From Onchocerca lupi (lineage: Eukaryota > Nematoda > Chromadorea > Rhabditida > Onchocercidae), in the NCBI GenBank assembly GCA_028564675.1, contig JAOVVO010000247.1, positions 39,792 to 103,791 of the forward strand: DNA of 64,000 bases, read 5' to 3'. The position numbers and the translations under genes were made by a program. Each line of letters opens with the position of its first letter. Position 1 is the first letter of the stretch. The notes under the pieces were generated by a model that saw only the letters and a program-made list of their open reading frames with translations, was not told the origin of the DNA and did no database searches. Of the stretch, positions 26,476 to 38,529 are shown one piece after another.

Positions 26476-26656
26476 TGTTGATAATTGGGAGATTTTGTTG
26501 GAGTTTGGTCGGAGTTGGAATTGATGAGGATTTGATTAAGTTTAGATGATCAGTGGTACTGAGTCGAAACAAAAATGAAGCGCAATGCTCGTCGATTGCT
26601 GATGCGAATTCTTGTTCGCCCTGATAGTTCTGATATTCCGATCGTACCGTTTTACA
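26476..26656 (-). CDS. Possible isolated exon, unrecognised
   Basis: The frame is open between an AG at 26658-26657 (GCATCCAG) and a good donor (ATCAACA|GTAAGG), 60 codons. The peptide is hydrophilic with two cysteines (CKTVRSEYQNYQGEQEF, IDEHCASFLFRLSTTDHL). No partner exon was found, and neighbours on both sides are plus-strand genes. It may be spurious. Confidence 0.22.
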
Positions 26657-28319
26657 CTGGATGCTCAGGTTATCCAAATTCTTTGTATAGTGGGAGTTTG
26701 CTCACTATATGCCAACTTAGCACAGTTTACTAAATGTTAATTAATATCGCGAAGAAAGTCAATTTACAATACATCAACTTTAATACAGAAGAAGTTTATT
26801 TTTTACTGTCAACCAAAGCATAATTTACAGTATGTTAGCATAGCGCAATTTGTTCCATGTTAATGGCACAATGCAACTTACAGTATGCTAATTATAGCGC
26901 AAAGGCCAACAACTTAATTATACCGAGTTATTTCTATAATTTTTAATACAGAAATCCTTTGATTATTTCGTCATATTTTTATTCTATAAAATATTACGGT
27001 TATTCTAACAGAGAGTATTGGTTTAAGGATTGCGGCTAAAGTAGACTGACACGAATTCTTGCACCACTTGATTTCATTTCTACAACTACGAAAGGTACAA
27101 AATGAACTATGGTTTAAATTCTTGAGCTTAGCTTGCTCGGTTGTAAATTGTTAGGCTTTCACTTTAAATTCGATAGTAGCTTAAAAGCTGTGATACACGC
27201 TTACGAAAGCGTGGGGACTAGTTTTCTAGCCATTCGTGTGCAATGTTGTAGTGCAGGCAGTTCATCTTTATAGGAGCTGAATGTTTGGTGATTTACGTTA
27301 TCTGTTGCACGACACAAATTACGAGTTTTTGTGCTCAGACTAACAGGATTCCCACATCTTAAACTATGATTTTGTTTACTTTAAATGTAAAACAAGTCAA
27401 AATCTATGTTGTTGCTGACATTGGTAATTTACCTCAATCAGCAACCATTTCTTCGAACACTTTAACTTCGTACTACTAACAATTAATTCCTTTTCTATTC
27501 CTTCAAAGTCCCATTTAAAATTTGACGACACCATTTATAGTCATTTGCTGAATCAGTTGTAAAAACTTACATTCAAAGCAGTTAGAAAATAACAGAAAAA
27601 TTTGATTTTTTACTTTAAGTTTACTTTGGCCTCATAAATTTTGCTACTACTTTTCTCTATTTACTTAAGATCGTTTAAGAGAATCCTTTTTTTATGCAAA
27701 TTGAGAAGAGCGACTCGAGAAGTCTAATATTTTTCAGGCAGAAATCGAAATTCAGCAGTGTTTATTTTAATTAAGTTTTTAAATTTGTACTTTTTTTATT
27801 CAGAGTTAAAAATTAAAAATTAAGAGTGCTTTTAAAAGTTTCTAAAAAATGAGTGACCAAATTAACTATACGAAATAGTATACCACGCTCTTCCAAAATC
27901 TTCCCCTCCTTTCATTTCATTTTTATTCCTGGTTGTTGTTTGATATATCTATAATAAAATTTTTCGGAATTTTCAAGTTTCGGACGAGATAATTAATAAA
28001 CTAATATATAGCTACGATAACACTCATATATGAATAGAAGCATGTGAGATATGATGTACAGTAGTTGCTACAGTTTCATCGCTTTTTTAGGGCTAGTAAC
28101 TACTGTTGCCATAAAGTTGAATTCTTTCTGTATTTACTGGCAAACAACAGATAATACGGAAATCATCATCCTCTAGAAAAAAATCTTACAGTTAAGGGAG
28201 TCGGAAGCATTTTTTTCATATTATTCTTTGCAATAATATTTTCAACCAATGCGACACAAGTTTTGTTACTTATGTTTCACTGAAATATATCAATCAAATT
28301 TGCAGCACAGCGTTGACGC

Positions 28320-31300
28320 ATGATTTTTCTAAAATTTAATTTATATGTGATTGTATATGAAACAATTTTATACGTAACTGTAGCTGCAGTGAACGATCTG
28401 CATGATTTAAAGGTTGGCTAATAAATGCTTTAACCACTGTGAAATCGAATTCACAAACGCCATGAAACAGAAAGCACTTGGATGTAAAGTATTATCCATT
28501 TTCGAAATTTAATAGTGCACATGATCCATTTATTTCTTTAAAAATGAAACTTTGATTTAGCGAATTTGGATGAATTATAACTTCAACTTATGATTTTTAC
28601 AGTTAATATGATGAACAGTTTTTTAAAAAAAATTGGAGTATTTACTTAAATTATAGTATTTTGATCGCCGGAAAGCTGATTCTGAAACATTCCTAATGCC
28701 GTCCGATTTTGCAATGGCTTCAGAGCTTGGTGATAATGACTGGCAAAACAGTGATAACTGGGCACTTTATAACAGTGGCAAATTTGAGGGTGATATGGAT
28801 ATAACTGAGGGTGGTATTCTTGAACTGACGAATGTAAGTTCATTTTCCGGGTGAATTTTAACATTGCAATTTCCGAACTTTTTTTTGGAAATATTTGCAT
28901 CGTTAATTCGGTTTTTATGGCATTTTAAGCATTTTTATTTTTCGTTCAAAATTTCAGCAAAAATCTCAAAAACATATTCATTTAAAATAACATTCTTTCT
29001 GAGTGGTTACTTCATTATGTGTCCTGTCGATTTTGATAGACTAAATGCAAATACTTATTAGATCATGAAAGCAAAATGATACGTTGCACATTCTTTGCAC
29101 ATAACTTTATGACTCGTTATCACTTCTTTAGACCTATCCAATTGTTGATAGTGAAGATTCATATCCACAAAGTAATGTACTATATAATGCGGTGCGAAAT
29201 CGACACCAATTGTGGCCTAATTCTCGAATACCATATGCCATGAGCAATCAGTACAGTTCATATAGGTAACACTCTCCAATACTTTTTAAAATTAACGACT
29301 AGAAAATTTGTGGAAAATTACTCGCACTTAAGGGAATTTTATGAAAAATTGCTCGCACCTAATTTTTAATTAGCAGTAAAAATTACCTGTAGCAATAAGT
29401 CTAACAATTTGTAAATTTGCAATAAATAAAATTTGGAAGTATAAAATTTGTAAAGCTAACCGAGATCTCACACTATTCCGCAGTTAACTCCTATACATCA
29501 TCGATATACCAAAATAATTTGGGATCTATTGGAAGGATTTCAGAATGTTTTGAAGATCGTTTTCCTTGTGTGCTATATATTTTTTCAGCATTAAAACCAT
29601 GATTAATAATGGAAATTTGATATAATAGTGATAATTTGCAGTCGTTCAGTAATAGCAGCTGCAATGGAGGAGTATACGCAGCATACATGTATTCGTTGGG
29701 TACCACGATCTGTTGAGGATTATGATTATATTTACATAATGCCCGATCGAGGATGCTATTCAATGGTCGGTAAAACTGGTACGTCATCTTTTTATCTCTC
29801 TTATTAACTATGTCCTTCATTTTTATTGATATTTTTAATAGTTTTCGATACTTATATCTCGCCTATTTATCCATTTTTTATCAGGCATGATATACAATAT
29901 GAACTTGAAAAACGGGTTATGATCATACAGTAAATTAGATGCTTTTGAAATACAGTGCGTCGGTTAAAAAGTTTTTTTATATCTCAAGTTTAACTATTTC
30001 TAAAGATGTTTCCTAAGTTTACTGATTCGCACTATTAGGTGGTAAACAAACTGTATCGCTCGGTACGGGATGCATACAAAAGGGTATCGTAATGCATGAA
30101 CTGATGCACGCGGTCGGATTTTTCCATGAACAATCCAGAACTGATCGGGACAATCACATAACAGTGCTCTGGGGAAATATACAGCCTGGAATGCAGGGTT
30201 AGTTCCTTCCAACAGTATATCTTCAAATTTGCTGTTGTAACAAATATAGTGACACTTAAGTGCGTGTTCCAGTTTCATTGTTTTAGCCATTCCTTTGTCT
30301 GTTTGGAATTTTTTGTTTATAAGGTTCAACACTTCCTCCCAATGCTAGGCATATATGCAGGGCAATTTGAAAAATACGATCACGGTATAATCGATTCACT
30401 TGGCGCTGACTATGATTACGACTCTATTATGCATTACGGACCGCGAGCATTTAGTGGCAATGGTCAGCCAACATTAGTGCCGAAAATTCCCATTGCTATT
30501 GGTCAACGGCTGCATTTCAGTACACTCGATATATTCAAAATCAATAAACTTTACAACTGCCCACTTCGTAAATGTTTCAAAATTTTCACTCTTTTCATAC
30601 ATTGGCTTAACTATACTTGAAAGTATGAGAGGAAATTTCGCATCTTATCATTGGAAACATTGTTGGGAAAGTTGAATTATTGTTGGAAAAGTTGAATTTT
30701 AATTAGTGTGACAGAAATAAATCCTTTAGTAACAAAGTTTTATTAATAAATGGAAGAGTGTATTTTCCTATGTAATACAAACAATTATTGAATAACATCT
30801 TGAATAACTAATCACAGGATAATTCTCTCTTTGCTGATAGTAGAGAAGAATATTCGTCGATTTGTTGCAGAAACCGTCGCTATATCGTCCCGCGTCGCTT
30901 TAGAAAATGATTTAGACTGTTCTAGAGAACTCTTAGCAAAGAGTCCTGTTGGAAAATCCATCCTGCTCCAAAATCTGATCCTTAAATATTCTTTCGGGGC
31001 TCGTCCTTCTTTCTTAATCTCCAATTCATCGCTTCTTATTAGTCAACCTCGCTTTGTTTACCTGTTAATTGGAGCATTTTGGCGCTAAATGTGTTTGTCG
31101 TTCCAGCGGGAAACATATTTAATCTCTATTGTTAAACATATTTCTCTTTTTGATAGTAAACATGTTTATCATTTCGACGGGAAACATGTTTGTCATCCTT
31201 TATTGTTTTGGCGGCAAACATGTTTACCGGCTTGTTGGTCCTTTGAAACTACGCGCTTCTTGAACTTTACCACTTTTATTTTATATTAATTATAATTTTC

Positions 31301-32890
31301 GGGTTTTTCCGACAATTATAGGAGCACTAGAATGAAGATTGTAAGTGTCAAAATTTTAGCACAGAATTTAAAATAAATTAAAGAGCTGCACATTTCATTA
31401 ATAGTTCAGTTCATTTTTTCTAAATTGATAAATTTTCAATCTTAATAGTTCCAGGTGTGACTGGAACAAAAAGAATGGTGGTATCTCCATCACCTAAAAT
31501 TAATGAAAGTCAGAAACTCGCAAATGCATCCATAAATTTGATCATTACTGATTCCTGCAAAAACATACGTCCGGATTGTGACGAACTCGCTGTTCATGGT
31601 AATTCCACAAGTTATAGATCCCTAAATCCACTCGCTTCAGTGTAATTTATAAATCCATGTCATTTGAAAGTTCCACTCACTGAAGACGACATAGTTTTTA
31701 AAATAGTCTTTAAAAATATTTTAGGCTACGGTAATAGTACTACAATAATCGGAATAGTTCTGATTTTTCCCCATTGCTGTGCTTACTTCAATAGGTCCAC
31801 AACCAACACCTTCTCTTTGCGCATGTCAATCGGCATACTGTTCCCGACATTCAATTTTTCATGACATTCCATTGTTACTATTCAGGATGGTGCATAGGTA
31901 ACCCACGATGGATGAAACATTACTGCCCGAAGAGCTGCAAGCTGTGTAACAATCTTACAGGTGCGCTAATTAACTCATTACTGACATACATTAGGAATTT
32001 CTTACATCAGTGTACCTAGATTTATCGCATTCCTAAATACTAGTAGAACCAGTTGACTGTACATTTCAGTTGATTTAACATGTTCACTTTATAAAATTCC
32101 AGTTCAACCATGTGTTGACCAACGGCCAGACTGTTTCACACTTATGCAAAATGGCCACTGTACAATTTCGAATGCATTTATGCACGCTTTCTGTTCAAAA
32201 TCATGCGATTTTTGCAAATCAGTGTTACGCAATGAAACAGTAGCAACAACATTATTATCAACTAAAAGTGCAATAATAACTACAACAGAGACAACAACGA
32301 GCAAGTCAAACAGGTGATCTTGTGATAAAAGAACGGAACATTTCGCCGTTTTCATTATTCATTCAAATTTCTAATCTTCCAGACAGTATATATTCACCAA
32401 GATTTCCAGTCATTTATTAACACCACATATCCCATAACGAATTTCATGAGTTTCTGCAAAATCTTATCAGTCAGTTTACAATCCTTCGTATCCTTATGAT
32501 TCACTTGAAGCTTTAAATATAGGTACTACTATGATCCAAAATATTTATCCGTCACCACATCCAGATGTTATCGAGACTCAATTCCTGCATCCCCAATCTT
32601 ATTAGATTTGCTTTATAATTTCGTTGATCGAATATACATATAACTTAACATTTGAAAATCACAGATTGAAACAATCGTTTGGAACCGCATGGAGAAAGTT
32701 AATCAATTCAAGAATAAATCCTACTGAAGTATCTTCTACACAAAAAACATGCAGTGATCGGAAAGGCTTCTGCATTCATTGGAAAAATGTTGGATTCTGC
32801 AAAGGATTGTTTTCCAATTTTATGATGGAAAACTGTCAACGGTCATGTAAAACATGTATCAATGAAGTTAATGATAAAACTTCCGAATAA
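28320..32890 (+). CDS. Astacin metalloprotease with three C-terminal ShKT domains
   Basis: Twelve exons, phases consistent: 28320-28412, 28657-28833, 29132-29265, 29642-29778, 30039-30197, 30361-30567, 31455-31598, 31886-31960, 32103-32313, 32383-32408, 32475-32550 and 32665-32890 (TAA), about 554 aa. Signal peptide, then propeptide, then astacin domain starting near NRHQLWPNSRIPYAM. The zinc site is HELMHAVGFFHEQSRTDRD and the Met-turn SIMHYG; four domain cysteines are present (TCIRW, GCYS, GCIQ, YNC). Three six-cysteine ShKT modules follow, the second and third separated by a Thr/Tyr/Pro-rich linker. C. elegans NAS proteins with ShKT modules are the nearest type. It is predicted to be a secreted zinc protease, perhaps acting on cuticle or matrix (family knowledge). 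TTTGCAG upstream of the ATG suggests trans-splicing. The linker exons 32383-32408 and 32475-32550 are tentative. Confidence 0.92.
31111..31225. repeat. Spaced AAACATGTTT-type repeats in astacin intron
   Basis: AAACATATTT at 31111 and 31134, then the palindrome AAACATGTTT at 31158, 31182 and 31216. The first four copies are spaced 23-24 bp apart. They lie in the 887-bp intron between the end of the astacin domain and the first ShKT exon. Confidence 0.75.
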
Positions 32891-33118
32891 ATGAAATACT
32901 TATTATGATCTTTAAAAAAGTAAGGTCAATAAACCATACGGATTTTGACTGAACTTAAATCTCCAAACAAATTAAATCAAAAAAAAAATTAAAAATAACA
33001 ATGTATGACTTGTTTTCAATAAATTCGAATGTTGGTAGACAGTGTAAAAAGTCCGGCTATGACAAATATTTCTCATAAAGTTCCTCCAAATTTGTCATAA
33101 TCCAAATATATTGCAGCA

Positions 33119-36100
33119 TTAATCCATAGAGATATTTTCTTCCTCCGATATAGGGATATCAGGTATACACTGAAAAGCAAAACACGTCCAGCAGCACGAC
33201 TTCCATAAACTCGACTTATGGATCACGTAAACCACTTCTCAAAAACTGTTCCAACCTTGTGTTTGACGTGCAATCGTAAGATTGTTGATAACTTTTTGCA
33301 TGAAATATAATGAAAACAAACTTACAAAGAATTCAAGAAAGATATGGTTGTTTTCATTATGTTCTACCATGAACTGTGTAGACAAGATGCCTCGGTGATC
33401 AATACGAAGAGACAACTGAAAGAAGCCATGCAATGAAATATATCTTTTTTACGAAATTCATCAAAAATCAATGCTCTTTAGAGAAACTTAAACAACCATG
33501 CCTCTTACCAAGGTATCCATAACTTTACCTTACTGCAGATATCTAATGGAGGAATCATTCGCTTTACTAGATTCAGCCTATACGTAAACTCGACATCATG
33601 CTTGCATTCCAATCGCTCGATTTGTTCAGAATAATGTGGGAATTTTGTCTGCAAATAAGTGTGAGCTCAGCGACAGAAAACTGAAAAATAGGGTACAAGA
33701 AGTCAGATACTTTCAACCCAGACAAAACTGTTTCAAGTAAATAACGAAAAGCTTTCGTTGCGTATCCAGACAGAAAACAGATTCATAATGATATTTAAGT
33801 TAAATGAACCTTGATTTTACCCACATCTCCTTCCGTGATTACACTCAATGAAAATCGATCAATTCTGAAACCAACGGTTGGGCTACTATGGTCAAGCTCA
33901 TGAAATGTTTCTTTCAGCATCCATGGTTTCATTATAACTTTTGCAGCAACATTAGCAGGATTGAAATCAAAATCAAGCATCTAAATTGATTTTCGTACTG
34001 ATGTCTGAAATGTCTTTTAACTATTTCAGTTTAATAAATTCATTAAATAAAAAATGAGAATCACTTACAACATCTGGATTTTGAGTCTTGATTAAGCACT
34101 TCGCAACAATTCCATTTTTTTCGAGCATGACTTTGAGAGGTTCACCGTAACCATCGTAAGTCATTTTCATAACTGTACTGACTCCAACACCAAAGGCACT
34201 CAAGCATTCCTAAAAAAAAAAAAAAAAAAAAAGGAAAAGAAATATAAAAGCGGTAGCTGTGCCGTAGTAACTCGATATTTTAAAAGATCTTGAGTATCTG
34301 TGGCAAACTGATAATTCGCAGAAAAATAGTAAGTGAAAATTAAGAAGCGTAACAGAAAAAAAAAAATATTCTGAAGTAGACGAAAATAACCGTGAAAATA
34401 GAGAGAGGTATGCGAAACGTTACAACATCTTCATTTAGAATAAATTCGGTAAATAAATCGATTTTCAAATAAGCGATTCCTTGAACACAGTTCTGATCAT
34501 CCACAACAATTCGTAAACCATTCTTGCTAATATCGATAACACAATTCTAAAAGAATGCCTGATTTTATATGAATCCTGAAAAAACAAATCAATAACTGAA
34601 TTATTGTTCGACATAAAGTTTGGCTTATGTAAAGTTAGTGGTAAAACACTATGGATTAATTACATTGTAAGCGTTTTCCAAAAGGCTTATGAAAAACTAT
34701 GTAAACATGTAGCTTACACTTTCAACACATTTAAAACTTCGAAAAGACCGAAGACTGATAAAAAGATGACAGGAGAAAGCAGGAAGTCACAACGCTATTG
34801 ACGTTTATACTGGCAGATTAGTTCTGCTTAAATCAATTTGTTTTAATGGAATAACAGTATAGAAAAACAAAGGAACAATTTAAGGTTAAAGTTCTCTATC
34901 ATCATTCAAACAAATATGCATTAATTTTTAAAATGCACAATTTCTCTTTTTCCTATAGAATCCCGCTATGCTTATCTACATCAGAATATAAGAGTGCATC
35001 ATAAAGGCATATATTCCCAATTCTGTGTATTACCCAGAGGTTATGAAATGATAATACATCAACATGTGTTTCAAATCGCATAATTTCTGATTTTTGAGAA
35101 ACATGTTGGAAAAAGGAGTTATCTGAGCAAAGAAATTTTACAATGACTTCCGTAGAAATGAATCAAAGGCAAAGACAAAGGAAATTTTGTTTATTGGAAC
35201 AAAAGGTTTCCAAAAATTATAACTAAAAAAAATACACTTTCCATGAGCTGCTCTACTTTTTCGGCCAGACATATGAAAAACCCAGAAAGTTTACGCCTTT
35301 TCATGGTCAATGTCACCAATCAGGTAAAGAGTTCCATCATTAAGTGAAATCAAAGCTCATTTAAAGTACGATTATACAGTGATGGAGGCAGATTTCGATG
35401 CGAAACTTGTGCAGATGGAAGTACTGAAGGAAAAAACTGACAAACAAGGCGAAAAGGATGATTAAATACATGGATAAGGGAGTATAACAAACTGCGCGTC
35501 AATAACATTTGACTCCACAGAATAGAAATAAGAATGAATGCAGTATGTGTGGCGTAAAAATAAAAGATGAATATCTCCCGAAAAGTACACATACTGATAC
35601 GTCTTCGGATGTTAAAATGCAGGAAATGAACGATATTTCAAACAAAAGTTTTACAATAGTTCTCGCAGTATTTTGAGCTTAGGAATTTAAGAATTCAAAA
35701 TGCAATGTCAAACTGGATCCAATTAGACCAGTTTAATGAGCGAGGAAGCAAAACACTAAACGTTTGCAATTGAAAGTGGCGGACTATGTAACACGATAAT
35801 AACATGAGCATCGAATATTATCCCTTTTTAAAGAAGCCTAAAAGGCACTTTAACAATTACAGCAATCAAAGATGCTTGACACTATTCGAAAATACAAATT
35901 TGAAGGTGCAAAGGAGGAAATTGTCGAATTATCGTTAAACAGGACAGAGTTTATAGAAAAGTAGACATCAAGTAACTTGACATAAAAGTAACTGATATAA
36001 GTTTTGGAGCCTAATCGAGTTCGGTATTGACGTACAATCATTTAGATTCATGCTTCCAATCAATAGAAGTTTTGAGCGATGAAGGATAAAATACAATCTT

Positions 36101-37188
36101 CTATATGAAGGACAGAAAGCTAGAGATAAGTAGAGATAAGGAACTGGTAAAAATCGAAGCAGACAAAATATAAAAGGCTTTCGTTTTTAAATTAGCTAAA
36201 ACTTGGCAGAGCTTACTCAGCTGCTGAGAGAAGCTGAGAATATATTTCCATACAAGCGATAAAATAGGAAAAGCTATCATCAGATTTATCTGTTCTCACA
36301 TTTCAATAAGCGGATCAAGAGAGTTGTCGTGTCACTAATCGAGTAGAATTGTAAGAATAGATTAAATTGCGATGGAAATCTAACAGCATGTTCTGTATCA
36401 TCTTCCGCAGTAGGTGTACAGAAAGAAAATATTCATTTCTCTTTGCATCATTTCGTTAAGAAGTATTCGACAGTAAATAATTAGATAGATTATGTGTTTC
36501 AAAATCTTGAAGATAAAGGAATTGGTGAGTAAATTAGTAAAAGAAATAAATATTATTTTGTTCACCTCTCCGATTCACATATTAATGAAGAAATGTGAAA
36601 ATGTCGGTTTGTTATGCCAACTTTTTACTGCACTGGGAATAAGATATTCGAGAAATGATTAGAAGCACAAAAAAACTCAATCACGTGCCGTTCGTGATGA
36701 TGCGATATTTATAGCGAATAAGCCAATGAAATACAAGATATTTTATAGGAATCGAGCACAAGGACAATTTAGCCAAAGACGGTTTCAATATGACAATTGT
36801 GTCAATCTAGACCAGAAGTATATATTCATAAACATTTCCAACCACATATCCTGCTAAGACAAACTGACAGAGATGCAAGCTTTATCGACTGATTTCCCAG
36901 AAGAGAAAATTCAACTACTGCATTAGCGCCTACGAATGCGAAAAACGATCAAGATAGAATAGATGAATATAGGGGATCTCGCGTGGTTCAGCAACATCGA
37001 GAAATCTGGACGATCTTGGTTTCTACATGTCCTACTGCCTATACATATACTAACAGTTTCATAAAAACCAATAATATCACCTCTCGAAAATCGAGTGCTT
37101 TCAATGCTTGATGAAGATCACGAGCATCTTCTAATTTCAATAGGATCAACGTCTGTTCAGGTGCTACTCCATCAAGTACAAGTGTCAT
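33119..37188 (-). CDS. mrt-2: RAD1, subunit of the 9-1-1 checkpoint clamp
   Basis: Seven phase-0 exons: 37188-37081, 34546-34391, 34209-34069, 33980-33810, 33648-33529, 33415-33326 and 33169-33119 (TAA), total 278 aa (human RAD1 282). Recognisable segments in order are LKLEDARDLHQALKALDFRE, SKNGLRIVVDDQNCVQGIAY, EDVVTFRIPLSIFT joined to ECLSAFGVG, MTYDGYGEPLKVMLEKNG, KHDVEFTYRLNLVKRMIPP, LRIDHRGILSTQFMV, and a short acidic tail. RAD1 forms the PCNA-like RAD9-RAD1-HUS1 ring loaded at DNA damage for ATR signalling; the C. elegans orthologue is mrt-2. Intron 1 is about 2.5 kb and I saw nothing coding in it. The acceptor of exon 3 uses a 21-nt T tract (34212-34232 as A). It converges with the astacin gene, stops 228 bp apart. 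Confidence 0.93.
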
Positions 37189-37197
37189 CTGCTCTGA
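37189..37197 (-). promoter_or_regulatory. Probable trans-splice acceptor before RAD1
   Basis: Reading leftward, CTATTTCAG is followed by AGCAG and the RAD1 ATG. It lies only about 45 bp after the stop of the upstream small gene, as expected for an operon-internal spliced-leader site. Confidence 0.5.
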
Positions 37198-37239
37198 AAT
37201 AGAAAGCTAATCAAAAGAAACAAGAACGATTTCCACGCT

Positions 37240-37854
37240 TCAAGCGATAAATAAGTTATCAGCACAAAATTTCGCATTCCATAGAGACAAAGCAGCAAAG
37301 GCCAGAACGCTTTCAGCATCTTGGAAAGCCTGCAACAAATAAAATATGAACGTTTTAACATTCGAAGACATTAATAAAGTATTGCTTTCAAATTCGCAAT
37401 CACTTTTCAACGAATGCTTCATATTCTCGATTTTCCCAAAACAACAAACACAAATCTTTCCTACAAGAAAAATAACAAACAGTTCAGATGCTAAAAAAAC
37501 AAATCCAGTGACCTTTCTAATTCAGATGTTTCGCATCATTTCTATTGATCGACGACAATAAATTTCACACGATGAGCCGCAAGAATTTCGCGCTTAACGT
37601 AGGATGTTTCAGATGGACAAAGAATTCTGTTATCGTGATTAGCTATGAAAGAGAGTAGGTTTTTATTATCAGAATGTACAGATGAATTTGTAAAACTGAA
37701 GAGTGAGAATTCAAGATTTGAAGCGTAGCATGCATAAGTTAATGCCAGAGTAATTTCAAATACATCACTAAAATGTATAGAAATGCTATATGTCTAATGA
37801 TTTATACAGGACGACCATGATCTCGGAATACTTCGCTACCTTAGCTTGGCTCAT
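37240..37854 (-). CDS. Small unrecognised protein upstream of RAD1
   Basis: Three exons that fit in phase: 37854-37808 (ATG to CT|GTATAA), 37695-37569 (acceptor CTCTTCAG, donor CGT|GTGAAA) and 37329-37240 (acceptor TTTGTTGCAG, stop TGA), giving 87 aa. No signal peptide. The N-terminus is MSQAKVAKYSEIMVVL, the middle NRILCPSETSYVKREILAAH, and the C-terminal helix AFQDAESVLAFAALSLWNAK. Codon choice and the two strong acceptors argue for a real gene. The stop lies 51 bp before the RAD1 start on the same strand, so the pair looks like a two-gene operon. I do not recognise the family. Confidence 0.55.
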
Positions 37855-38401
37855 TAAAGTTACTTTTACTAACGAAAAATTCTGTACACTGATAACTTCA
37901 GTTTCTGTATTTCATTGTGTTTATTTTCTAGCATTCAAATGTTTCTGTTTATTGATATAATTTATTATGCTGTAAATAACTGCTATATGCAGGAATATCT
38001 GCAAAATGTCTTAATTTTGGCCAAACTGTGTTCTACGAGCACATTTTAGGTGATAAATTTAAGAAATTGCGTCTTCACAGTTTTTACTGTATTACAGCTG
38101 CGTAAAGTTACAATACTTAAAAAATCATGGGAGATTAATATCTATTTTATAAGCTTGTCAGCAGTTTGATGTTTAGCTAGTATTACTTTGAGATACAGTA
38201 AACTGAGACGGGGCAATAGCAAAACAAGTTAACAGATATTCCGGAGGGCCAAGTTAATGAATTGATGAAGCTGAAAGAACGGGTATGGCTGATTTAGTCT
38301 TTGTTGCATAAAGTGCAAACATTAGTAGTTTTTGATTGAATTCAATCCTCTAACTTGCATCACTGAATGACAAAGGAAATGGATGAATTCACTAGTACCC
38401 A

Positions 38402-38506
38402 AGTAGCAATATACAGACGATGAGGATCCGAGTAGCAATATGCAAAACAATAAAAACGAAAAATGTATTTCTTTTGTTTTTCTTTTGTTTGAGTAGCAAT
38501 ATACAG
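38402..38506. repeat. Three copies of AGTAGCAATAT(A/G)CA
   Basis: The 14-nt word AGTAGCAATATACA occurs at about 38402 and 38493, with a one-base variant at 38431. It lies in the intergenic region between the RAD1 cluster and the long plus-strand gene. Confidence 0.7.
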
Positions 38507-38529
38507 TTATTTTACAAAAGCTCCCTCAC

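Noticed and set aside
29491..30332. Minus-strand frames of about 110 codons
   Set aside because: They are antisense to the astacin catalytic exons.
30831..31289. Plus-strand frames of 66-85 codons
   Set aside because: They lie wholly in an intron of the astacin gene and have no splice support.
35350..35592. Minus-strand 80-codon frame in the long RAD1 intron, considered as a nested gene
   Set aside because: Hydrophobic low-complexity product, no start context and no flanking exons.
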